A DNA stretch of 64,000 bases from Sporosarcina jeotgali (GTDB taxonomy: Bacteria; Bacillota; Bacilli; Bacillales_A; Planococcaceae), in the NCBI RefSeq assembly GCF_033304595.1, contig NZ_CP116341.1, positions 601,001 to 665,000 of the forward strand. Direction: 5' to 3'. The position numbers were made by a program, and so were the translations under genes. Under the pieces are notes generated by a model. The model ran no database searches. It was not told the origin of the DNA and saw nothing but the letters and a program-made list of their open reading frames with translations. This document shows, in pieces, positions 1-7,136 of the stretch (positions are counted from its first letter, which is position 1; the number at the start of each line of letters is the position of its first letter).

Positions 1-1272
1 GCCGTTCGCCAATTCAATTGCTTCTTCTTCGGTATCAAATGGAATCATGACGGCAACGGGGCCGAAAATCTCTTCCTGGCAAACTCTTAACATATTAGAC
101 TCTGATTTAAGAAGAGTAGGCTCGATCCAATAACCGTCCGCCAAGTCGCTTCGATCTGGAATGAGTTCAGAACCGCCAGAGCGGCCGCCGTAAACGAGCT
201 CCGCGCCTTCATCCAAACCAAGCTGAATATAGGAACGTATTTTTTCAAACTGTGATTTGTTTGCGATAGGGCCAGTAGTTGTCGTTGGATCCATCGTCGA
301 ACCAAACTGTTTCAACTCTGGATTTTGAAGGTAATTTTTAATGCCTTCAGCGACCTGATCAATAATCGACCGGTGAACGAGCAGACGTGAACTTCCCACG
401 CAAAGCTGCCCCGAGTTTCCAGTGAAAATACTATATGAACTGATGGCCTCCACTGCTTTTTCTATATCGGCATCTTCAAATAGGATATTGGCAGACTTTC
501 CACCCAGCTCTAAAATTAAAGGCTTAGGCTTTCCAGCAGTTGCTCTTGCGATGGAGCTGGCAGTACCGCCTGAACCTGTTAAACTCACTTTATCAACATC
601 CGGGTGCTCGACAAGCGTGTCTCCAATTTCAGAGCCCGGGCCGCAAATGACGTTGAGGACGCCTTCAGGGAAAACATCTTTCAGCAAGTTAGCAAGATGA
701 AGGGAAGAGACCGCCGATTGTTCAGATGGTTTGATGACAACCGTGTTTCCTGCAGCAAGTGCATAAGCTGCTTTAATTGAAAATGTAAAGAGTGGAGCAT
801 TCCATGGTGTAATCCCTACAACCACCCCATAAGGCTCACGCAATGTATATCCGAGACTTGTGGGACTCATAGGAACGGTTTGACCCCGATTCGCTTCGGT
901 CGCTTTTCCCGCTGCATCCAGCCAAACTTGCTGTAAAACAGGAATCAGTCCATACGAAGTTTCCCGGATCACCCATCCGTTGTCTTGCGTTTCAAGTCCA
1001 GCAAGTTCTCCGCCATTAGAGGCGATAACTTCAGCTGCATCACGCAAACACGCAGCCCGCTCACCAGCCGACAAAGCTTTCCACGCAGGGAACGCCTTCC
1101 GTGCCGCTTCAATTGCCGTCACGGCATCTTCCTTGGAACTTTTAGGCACCCGCGCCCATACCTTTCCGGTAGAAGGATCCATACTATCTGTAAGTGCACC
1201 GCCTTTAGCTGTACGTAATTCTCCGCCAATCAGGTTCTGATACTCTTTCAAGTCTGTAGACACTGCCATCAT
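1..1272 (-). CDS. Aldehyde dehydrogenase, NAD(P)-dependent (3' end off the window)
   Basis: Oxidises an aldehyde to the acid with NAD(P). The reading frame runs off the left edge, so the C-terminus is missing. Visible motifs are the LTGSG cofactor loop, LELGGKSA with the general-base Glu, the nucleophile segment GQLCVG, and EEIFGPV near the edge. Three consecutive in-frame ATG codons occur at 1269-1275; AGGAGG lies 6 nt before the middle one, which I chose. It follows the acyl-CoA operon in the same direction but is separated by about 600 bp holding a 40-bp repeat array, so it may have its own promoter. In context it could oxidise an aldehyde released by the aldolase-like protein at 4923-6086. 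The family is certain; the substrate is not. Confidence 0.93.
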   Translation of the reverse strand, partial: MMAVSTDLKEYQNLIGGELRTAKGGALTDSMDPSTGKVWARVPKSSKEDAVTAIEAARKAFPAWKALSAGERAACLRDAAEVIASNGGELAGLETQDNGWVIRETSYGLIPVLQQVWLDAAGKATEANRGQTVPMSPTSLGYTLREPYGVVVGITPWNAPLFTFSIKAAYALAAGNTVVIKPSEQSAVSSLHLANLLKDVFPEGVLNVICGPGSEIGDTLVEHPDVDKVSLTGSGGTASSIARATAGKPKPLILELGGKSANILFEDADIEKAVEAISSYSIFTGNSGQLCVGSSRLLVHRSIIDQVAEGIKNYLQNPELKQFGSTMDPTTTTGPIANKSQFEKIRSYIQLGLDEGAELVYGGRSGGSELIPDRSDLADGYWIEPTLLKSESNMLRVCQEEIFGPVAVMIPFDTEEEAIELANG

Positions 1273-1354
1273 CATTCTCCTCCTTATATAGGTGTTTTTA
1301 TTTGTGATTCTATTGGAATTCCTCTGGTGTTGTAGGGAAGTCTCCGCAATTTGT

Positions 1355-1754
1355 GGAATGCGCTCATAAATCGCGGAAAGTGATCATAACTTATGGAAAG
1401 CGCTCATAAAACACGAGAAGTGATCCTAACCCTCGGAATGCGCTCATAAATCGCGGAAAGTGATCCTAACTCATGGAATGCGCTCATAAATCACGAGAAG
1501 TGATCATAACCTTTGGAATGCGCTCATAAATCGCGGAAAGTGATCATAACTCATGAAAAGCGCTCATAAAACACGAGAATTGATCATAACCCTCGGAATG
1601 CGCTCATAAACCGCGGGAAGTGATCATAACCCTTGGAATGCGCTCATAAATCGCGGAAAGTGATCATAACTCATGGAAAGCGCTCATAAAACACGAGAAG
1701 TGATCATAACCCTTGGAATGCGCTCATAAATCACGGAAAGTGATCCTAACCTCC
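1355..1754. repeat. Tandem array, ten 40-bp units
   Basis: Ten 40-bp units start at 1355, 1395, 1435 and so on to 1715. Each unit is two 20-bp halves, one with GCGCTCATAA and one with GTGATCATAA (GTGATCCTAA in some). Units differ at several positions and there are no unique spacers. The array fills most of the 615-bp gap between the acyl-CoA dehydrogenase and aldehyde dehydrogenase genes. The rest of the gap (1755-1887) has short direct repeats such as CCTCCAACACA and ACAAGTTATC and no gene. A related array lies at 39381-39597. Confidence 0.95.
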
Positions 1755-1887
1755 AACACATCCTCCAACACACTAGCTGTCTGTTTATACGCCTTTATCC
1801 ACACACAATAAAAAGTTACTAACAATTCATCAACAAAGTATCCACTAACTGTGCCTTGTTTACTCACAAGTTATCAACAAGTTATCT

Positions 1888-3036
1888 TCAAGAAACGGGA
1901 ACAGCATCACGCTTAGCAGGAACCGAGTGCCAGCCAAGAGAATGTGCCGTCGCTTTACGTGAATCGCGTACGGAACCGAAATAGTTCTCATAATATCGAG
2001 CGCGTTTCAAGAACAGCTGCACATCCAATTCTTCCGTAAACCCGATGCCTCCGTGAATTTGAATCGAATCACCAGCCGCCTTGATATACGCTTTTGAGAT
2101 GAACGACCGGGCACTGTGCACAGCCGCGACTTTATCCACAGCATCTGTTTCGACAGCCCATGCTGCATAATAGGAAAGAGAGCGTGCTGTCTCCAGATCA
2201 AGCTTCATGTTAACAATCCCATGCTTAATCGCTTGGAAACGTCCAATTGGCTGATTGAACTGAACACGGATTTTTGCATACTCCGCTGTCATTTTGACCA
2301 GCTCATCCATTCCGCCAACCATGCTCGAACATAGCGCAGCGTTGAAGTGGAGAAGTCCGTGCTTCAACATATCCGCGGCGTTTCCAGGTTCACCCAGCAG
2401 TTCACCAGGTGCAGCATCAAATGTCACTTCAGCAAGCTGCTGAGTTTCGTCCACAACAGAGAGCGTCCGCACTGATGACAGGTCGCTGGCTTTTACAAGA
2501 AATAGAGATTTCCCTTCAGCTGTTTGTGCTCCTGTGATAAAAACATCTGGATCGCCAATGACAGGAACCAGCGTTTTCGTACCCGTCAACGCATAGCCGT
2601 TCTCCGTTTTCGCTGCAACACAGCAGAAAGAGTTAGGGAAGAGACTCGTGCCTTTTTCGTACCAAGCAACAGAAATCGTACTTGCGCCTGACGCAACATT
2701 CGGCAGCCGGGCCGCTTTCTGTGCAGGTGTTCCGAAAGACTCAAGTAAAGGAACAGCAAGAGCGAGTGTCTCAAGCTGAGAACCCGGCAGCAGCACGCGT
2801 CCGGTTTCTTCAAACACGGGAACTAAGTCGAGTGCGCCAAGGCCAAGACCATCAGATTCTTCCGAAACGGGAATCGCTGTGACGCCCATTTCCGCAAGTC
2901 CTGAAGCGGCGCTTTTAACGACGTCGAGTTTGCCGTCAATGACAGCGCGAGCGGCTTCTGTTCCGTTAAGGTTGTTCATATATTTACGAATCGCTGTCCG
3001 AAACAGCTCTTGTTCTTCGCTTAATGCAAAATCCAT
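1888..3036 (-). CDS. Acyl-CoA dehydrogenase, second subunit type
   Basis: An FAD-dependent acyl-CoA dehydrogenase of 382 residues. It has the usual helical N-terminal, beta-barrel middle and helical C-terminal layout, with the C-terminal segment QIHGGIGFTEELD typical of the family. I start it at the ATG at 3036 because AGAGGTG lies 6 nt upstream; a GTG at 3045 is inside that ribosome binding site. It begins 22 nt after the stop of another acyl-CoA dehydrogenase. Such unlike pairs next to each other often form alpha2-beta2 enzymes acting on bulky or branched acyl-CoA (ChsE1/ChsE2 in steroid degradation). That pairing is inferred from gene order, not seen directly. Confidence 0.93.
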   Translation of the reverse strand: MDFALSEEQELFRTAIRKYMNNLNGTEAARAVIDGKLDVVKSAASGLAEMGVTAIPVSEESDGLGLGALDLVPVFEETGRVLLPGSQLETLALAVPLLESFGTPAQKAARLPNVASGASTISVAWYEKGTSLFPNSFCCVAAKTENGYALTGTKTLVPVIGDPDVFITGAQTAEGKSLFLVKASDLSSVRTLSVVDETQQLAEVTFDAAPGELLGEPGNAADMLKHGLLHFNAALCSSMVGGMDELVKMTAEYAKIRVQFNQPIGRFQAIKHGIVNMKLDLETARSLSYYAAWAVETDAVDKVAAVHSARSFISKAYIKAAGDSIQIHGGIGFTEELDVQLFLKRARYYENYFGSVRDSRKATAHSLGWHSVPAKRDAVPVS

Positions 3037-3058
3037 ATCAATCACCTCTCCAGTTCAG

Positions 3059-4252
3059 TTATCGTCCTAAGTCTTTTGGCAATCCAAGAATGCGTTCGCC
3101 AATCGTGTTGCGCTGCACTTCACTTGTGCCGCCGCCGATTGTTGCGCCGAATGATGCCAGATATTGTCGCTGCATCTCTCCGTCAAACAACGCGTCGTCA
3201 TGGGTTAGTACGCCTGCATGACCTTGAATTGTCATCGCAAAGTCGAAAACTTCTTTCGTCAACTCGCTCACCAGGAGTTTATCCAACGAACTTTCAGCCC
3301 CTGGCTTGCCGTTTTTGAGTGTATGGGTAATATTTCGATAATAATTCAGCTTCGCGCCGTTAATGCGGGCGTGTAAGTCAGCGAGTCCGTCTTCTACAAA
3401 TGGATCTTCGATAAGAGGAGTGCCATTCACACGGATCGTTTTCGCCATTTCAATGACACTGTCGAACTGTTGCTCCAGCGTAAACACTTGCGCCGCAATC
3501 CCAGAACGTTCATGCAGCATAAGCGCGATCAGGACAGCCCATCCTTTGCCTTCTTCACCGACGATGTCCTCGTCAGTCGCTATGGCATCGGTCAAATAGA
3601 CTTCATTGAATTCCTGATGCCCATCCATTTGAACGATCGGGCGAGTCTCCACGCCTTCCTGGTCCATATCGAGCAGGAACACCGTAATGCCTTCATGTTT
3701 CTTTTCCGATTGGCTGGTTTTCGTGAGTAGGAAACAACGGTCTGCCAGATGCGCAAAACTCGTCCAAACCTTTTGTCCGTTAATGACCCATTTGCCATCT
3801 TTCTTCACAGCGGTTGTTTGGAGTGCCGTCAGGTCAGATCCGGCACCCGGTTCTGAATACCCTTGGCTCCAAACTTGCTCACCCGTTAAGATTTTTCCGA
3901 TGAATTCATCCTTCTGCGCATCCGTTCCCATTTGCATAAGGGTCGGTGCGACCATGTGAATCCCGATATAGTTCACAAGGGGAGGGGACTTGACGCGAAC
4001 CATTTCTTGGTGATAAATGATTTCTTCCATGAGCGTCGCATCACGCCCGCCATATTCTTTCGGCCACGAAATCGCTGCCCAGCCGCCTTCATATAATGTT
4101 CGCTGCCAATCGCGGAGGGATTTTGAGTAGTGTTCATTGTCTTCAGGAAGTTTCCGATCACCTTGCAGCCAACCTTTCGGCAAGTTCACCTCAAGCCAGC
4201 CACGCAGTTCCCCGCGAAACTTCTCCTCTTTTTCCGTAAATGTAAAGTCCAT
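3059..4252 (-). CDS. Acyl-CoA dehydrogenase, FadE-like first subunit type
   Basis: An FAD-dependent acyl-CoA dehydrogenase of 397 residues. SEPGAGSDL in the middle domain and GGGTSEVQRNTIGERILGLP at the C-terminus are family signatures for FAD and acyl-CoA binding; LMLHERSG is the segment where many FadE proteins carry their catalytic Glu. The start is the ATG at 4252, with AAAGGGTG about 7 nt upstream; an in-frame TTG at 4270 lacks a site. It lies downstream of the DUF35 gene across a gap holding a GC-rich repeat element, and directly upstream of a second dehydrogenase. It probably introduces the alpha,beta double bond that the two hotdog proteins then hydrate. Confidence 0.94.
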   Translation of the reverse strand: MDFTFTEKEEKFRGELRGWLEVNLPKGWLQGDRKLPEDNEHYSKSLRDWQRTLYEGGWAAISWPKEYGGRDATLMEEIIYHQEMVRVKSPPLVNYIGIHMVAPTLMQMGTDAQKDEFIGKILTGEQVWSQGYSEPGAGSDLTALQTTAVKKDGKWVINGQKVWTSFAHLADRCFLLTKTSQSEKKHEGITVFLLDMDQEGVETRPIVQMDGHQEFNEVYLTDAIATDEDIVGEEGKGWAVLIALMLHERSGIAAQVFTLEQQFDSVIEMAKTIRVNGTPLIEDPFVEDGLADLHARINGAKLNYYRNITHTLKNGKPGAESSLDKLLVSELTKEVFDFAMTIQGHAGVLTHDDALFDGEMQRQYLASFGATIGGGTSEVQRNTIGERILGLPKDLGR

Positions 4253-4289
4253 TGAGACACACCCTTTCAAATTTAGCTGAATAATAGAC

Positions 4290-4422
4290 GGTGTTGATTT
4301 TCGCGGCAGGCGGACGCTTTCCTAGGGGCTCGATCTTAGCCGCTTCCCTCGCTGAGCTCAGTCCAGGGTCTTCGATCTTCGCTAATCCCTCAGAAGTCGC
4401 CGCCTTCTGCTTCAATCACCGG
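4290..4422. repeat. GC-rich intergenic element, copy 1
   Basis: About 130 bp with the core GCGGACGCTTTCCTAGGGGC, then AGCCGCTTCC, CAGTCCAGGGTCTTC and GAAGTCGCCGCC. The ends are roughly complementary (GATTTTCGCGGC against TGCTTCAATCAC), so it could fold into a long interrupted hairpin. Related copies lie at 29176-29272, 49672-49801 and, reversed, 56582-56706. Here it sits inside the acyl-CoA operon, between the DUF35 and dehydrogenase genes. Confidence 0.85.
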
Positions 4423-4474
4423 ATTTTGTGTGACAAGTCATATGTTTTAAAAGAATGAGAGATATCAGTAACCA

Positions 4475-4909
4475 TTATTTCCGAGCCAGCATCCACTGCG
4501 GCAACGCGCGGTCATCCGTAACATCTACCCACGTCATCTTCAATGGCACGCCAATCTCAACATCCGCCGGATCACACCCAATAATATTCGCCATAATCTT
4601 CACATCAGGCGCAGCATCCAGGGCAGCAACCGTAATCACAGTCGGCAACTCATGCTGGAACCCCGGTAAAAACGGTCGGTACGACACAATATACGAATAC
4701 ACCGTCGCTGAAATATCCGAACCTAACAACTCCCACTCCGTTTCCGGACTTCCACAAGTCGGACAAGCCGGCCCAGGGGGATGAATGAACGAGCTGCACT
4801 CAGCACACTTTTGCAACTTCAACTCATGTCGATCCGCGGCGTCCCAATACTCATGATTATCCAAGGTTTTCAATGGAATCGGCTTTTCATATGCAGTCTG
4901 TTTAGTCAT
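4475..4909 (-). CDS. DUF35 OB-fold protein with zinc ribbon
   Basis: A 145-residue protein with an N-terminal rubredoxin-like zinc ribbon (KCAEC then CPTC) and a C-terminal OB-fold domain of the DUF35 type. DUF35 proteins work as obligate partners of thiolase-fold enzymes; in actinobacterial steroid degradation the DUF35 part of ChsH2 binds the aldolase Ltp2 and supplies part of the CoA-ester site. The start is the ATG at 4909 with AAAGGAGG 7 nt upstream. It begins 13 nt after the thiolase-fold gene, the expected place for a partner. The pairing is known for the family; that it holds here is an inference. Confidence 0.93.
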   Translation of the reverse strand: MTKQTAYEKPIPLKTLDNHEYWDAADRHELKLQKCAECSSFIHPPGPACPTCGSPETEWELLGSDISATVYSYIVSYRPFLPGFQHELPTVITVAALDAAPDVKIMANIIGCDPADVEIGVPLKMTWVDVTDDRALPQWMLARK

Positions 4910-4922
4910 CAAGACGCCTCCT

Positions 4923-6086
4923 TTAGTTTCGTAAAATCATCGCACCTGCGATATCAGGACCGGCCCAGCCCGTAGAAATTCCGAGCTCACAATCCTTCAC
5001 TTGGCGATCTGTACCTTTATAGTCATGCCGTAATTGACGGACAAGCTCTAGTACGTTGTTCATGCCATGTGTATAGCCTTCAGAGAGCATGCCGCCCGCA
5101 GTATTGGAAGGAAGACTTCCACCCATTTTTAAATTGCCGGCTGCAACGAAATCACCGACTTCACCGCGTTTCGCAAACCCATACGCTTCAAGCTGGCGCA
5201 TCACGACCCAGCTGAAGCAGTCGTAGATCGAAGCCACTTGGATATCTTCGGGTTTTACGCCTGCGGACTTGTACAGATCTGCTGCTGCGTGATCAGCCGC
5301 AACTTCGTCCACTTGCGTCCAGTAATGAACATGTGAATGTGTCGTCCGCGGAGCCATGCCGGCAATGAAAACAGGCTTAGACTTACAATTTTTCGCGTTC
5401 GACGCAGAAGTTACAATGATTGCATTCGCTTCATCCAACTCCACGCAGCAGTCATGGATATTGAATGGCATACTGATGTCAGGCGTTGCGAGATACGTTT
5501 CCATATCCAGTGGTTTTCCATTCAAAAATGCATTCGGATTGCGTTGTGCATGCTCGTAGAAGCTGATACAAACATGTCCTAAGTGCTCTTTCGTAATTCC
5601 GGTTTCATGCATATGACGATTCGCGAACATCCCGAACCATTGCGTAGGACTGGCGGAACCATACGGCATGATGAAACTTCCGCCCGGGAGCATGGATTGA
5701 AGCATATCCGGGTCATATCCGCGTCCTACTTTGTCACCCGAACTTCCATTCATCGAGCGATAAATCAGGACGGTTTCTAACATGCCTGCTTCAATTAATG
5801 CAACCGCGTCTGCAATCAGCAATTCCGTACTGCTGCCGCCGCCGCTAATGTCTTTTACATACTTCGGGTGACAACCCAGGTACGTAGCGAGTTCATGTGA
5901 AGGACACGAATCTCCGCCAGTGGAATAATTCATAATTCCATCGAGATCTTTTGCTTCTAACCCCGCGTCAGTGAGTGCATTTCGGGCCGCAGTGAGCGCC
6001 ATATGAAGGGGAGTCGTACCTGATTTTCGGGAGCGCTGATTTTCGCCGACACCGACGATTGCGCATTGATTTGAATAAGTTGACAT
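4923..6086 (-). CDS. Thiolase-fold protein, probably a steroid-type (Ltp2-like) retro-aldolase
   Basis: A thiolase-superfamily protein of 387 residues, close in type to lipid-transfer/SCPx thiolases. The usual thiolase catalytic groups are absent: the nucleophile loop reads SGGGSS (81-86) with no Cys, the HDCF motif is YDCF (Tyr288), and the GHPxGA loop is EGYTHG (Tyr338). Two tyrosines 50 residues apart at these places are what I recall for the aldolase Ltp2 (Tyr294 and Tyr344), which splits a beta-hydroxyacyl-CoA by retro-aldol cleavage. AGGAGG lies 8 nt before the ATG. A DUF35 partner follows and hydratase genes precede it. An automatic label of acetyl-CoA acetyltransferase would probably be wrong. 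Confidence 0.85.
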   Translation of the reverse strand: MSTYSNQCAIVGVGENQRSRKSGTTPLHMALTAARNALTDAGLEAKDLDGIMNYSTGGDSCPSHELATYLGCHPKYVKDISGGGSSTELLIADAVALIEAGMLETVLIYRSMNGSSGDKVGRGYDPDMLQSMLPGGSFIMPYGSASPTQWFGMFANRHMHETGITKEHLGHVCISFYEHAQRNPNAFLNGKPLDMETYLATPDISMPFNIHDCCVELDEANAIIVTSASNAKNCKSKPVFIAGMAPRTTHSHVHYWTQVDEVAADHAAADLYKSAGVKPEDIQVASIYDCFSWVVMRQLEAYGFAKRGEVGDFVAAGNLKMGGSLPSNTAGGMLSEGYTHGMNNVLELVRQLRHDYKGTDRQVKDCELGISTGWAGPDIAGAMILRN

Positions 6087-6102
6087 CTATGCTACCTCCT
6101 AG

Positions 6103-6546
6103 TCAGTCGTGCTCGATTTTACAAGTAAGTGCTGCAGATCCAGTTCCAACCTTTTCACCAGGAGCTTTTTCTGCAATCAATTCAAGGACAGCTATGCGCT
6201 CGCCATGAGATTCAGTAAGTTGTTTCACAACACCGCTGCACGTAATTACATCCCCTGGTTTTGTCATAGCCCCAAAACGCATATTAAAGTTGCTGACAAC
6301 AGATTCAGTCCCAGCTAGTTCCTGCACGTATTGTCCAAGGAACCCCATAATGAGCATGCCGTGTGCGATGACACCATCCATGCCGATGCTTTTCGCAAAT
6401 TCATCATCTGTATGGAGAGGATTCAAATCGCCGGAGGCTTGCGCATACTGGACAAGTTGTTCACGTGTTACAGGCGGTTTCGTAAGCGGTGGAAGCTGCA
6501 TCTCCACGTGCAGCTCAGAAAAAGGAATTTTTGTAATCGCTTTCAT
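6103..6546 (-). CDS. MaoC-type enoyl-CoA hydratase, catalytic subunit
   Basis: A single-hotdog MaoC protein of 147 residues. It has the hydratase-2 motif ASGDLNPLH, where Asp40 and His45 are the expected catalytic pair, followed by VIAHGML. Its start codon is directly after the stop of the upstream hotdog gene, so the two are translationally coupled and probably form a heterodimer in which this subunit carries the active site, as in HadA-HadB or ChsH1-ChsH2. The reaction would be water addition to a 2-enoyl-CoA, giving the beta-hydroxyacyl-CoA that the aldolase-like protein next in the operon could cleave. Confidence 0.92.
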   Translation of the reverse strand: MKAITKIPFSELHVEMQLPPLTKPPVTREQLVQYAQASGDLNPLHTDDEFAKSIGMDGVIAHGMLIMGFLGQYVQELAGTESVVSNFNMRFGAMTKPGDVITCSGVVKQLTESHGERIAVLELIAEKAPGEKVGTGSAALTCKIEHD

Positions 6547-6996
6547 TCAATTGCCCCCCTTTTGTGCGGGTCTGTAGATAATCGTGTTGCGCGCGACTGC
6601 CGCGAGAACGCCATCTTCTTTTTTCATTTCCGTATCGAGCACAAGAAACTGCATCGTCCCGCTTTTCCCGACGCGATCGTACACGTCAGTCACAGCCATC
6701 GTGCATTCAAGGCGATCTCCAATGCGGACAGGCTGGTGGTAGATGAATTCCTGTTCACCGTGCAGCATCCGTTTGAAATCCAGCTTTAGCGGTAACTCGA
6801 CGCTGCTGCCAAGTGCAACCAAAAATGTGGGCGGCACGGATACGCCTTTATAAGCCGTATCATTCGCATAGGTTTCATCGAAATAAAGGGGATTCTCATC
6901 ACCGATTGCCTGCGCAAAGCGAGTCACATGCTCCCGGTCGATTTCAGCAATATAAGGGTTGCTGGATATTCCAATCATGCTTTTATCTAAATCCAT
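6547..6996 (-). CDS. MaoC-like hydratase partner subunit (FAS1-type dehydratase domain)
   Basis: A 149-residue hotdog protein of the N-terminal MaoC/FAS1-dehydratase type, with AIGDENPLYFDE and VPPTFL. The full Asp...His hydratase motif seen in the next gene is not present: after GDENP comes Leu-Tyr rather than Leu-His. It therefore looks like the substrate-binding half of a two-protein hydratase. It is the first gene of the minus-strand operon; GGAGGTG lies 4 nt before the ATG. Its stop TGA abuts the ATG of the catalytic subunit. The operon promoter is probably at 7042-7070. Confidence 0.9.
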   Translation of the reverse strand: MDLDKSMIGISSNPYIAEIDREHVTRFAQAIGDENPLYFDETYANDTAYKGVSVPPTFLVALGSSVELPLKLDFKRMLHGEQEFIYHQPVRIGDRLECTMAVTDVYDRVGKSGTMQFLVLDTEMKKEDGVLAAVARNTIIYRPAQKGGN

Positions 6997-7041
6997 GAGG
7001 CACCTCCGAGTGTTTTCATATTAAAATTCTGCCTACTTAAA

Positions 7042-7070
7042 ATAGTATGTTAATTCAGTTGACAGTTCAA
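7042..7070 (-). promoter_or_regulatory. Probable sigma-A promoter of the acyl-CoA operon
   Basis: Minus-strand TTGAAC, 17-bp spacer, TACTAT, about 50 bp before the first operon gene. It overlaps the divergent promoter at 7059-7088, so a protein bound here would affect both directions. Confidence 0.55.
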
Positions 7071-7088
7071 TGTAGAAATCTCTATAGT
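7059..7088 (+). promoter_or_regulatory. Probable sigma-A promoter of the GAF/PucR regulator
   Basis: Plus-strand TTGACA, 18-bp spacer, TATAGT, about 50 bp before the ATG at 7137. It shares sequence with the minus-strand promoter. Confidence 0.6.
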
Positions 7089-7136
7089 TAGTAATAGATA
7101 ATTAGAGATTGTTCCATATAGGGAAGAGGGAAAGCA

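Noticed and set aside
1355..1754. CRISPR array
   Set aside because: The units abut without unique spacers, and no cas genes are in the window.
4923..6086. Acetyl-CoA acetyltransferase (plain thiolase)
   Set aside because: The nucleophile Cys and the GHP loop His are absent; an aldolase reading fits the residues better.
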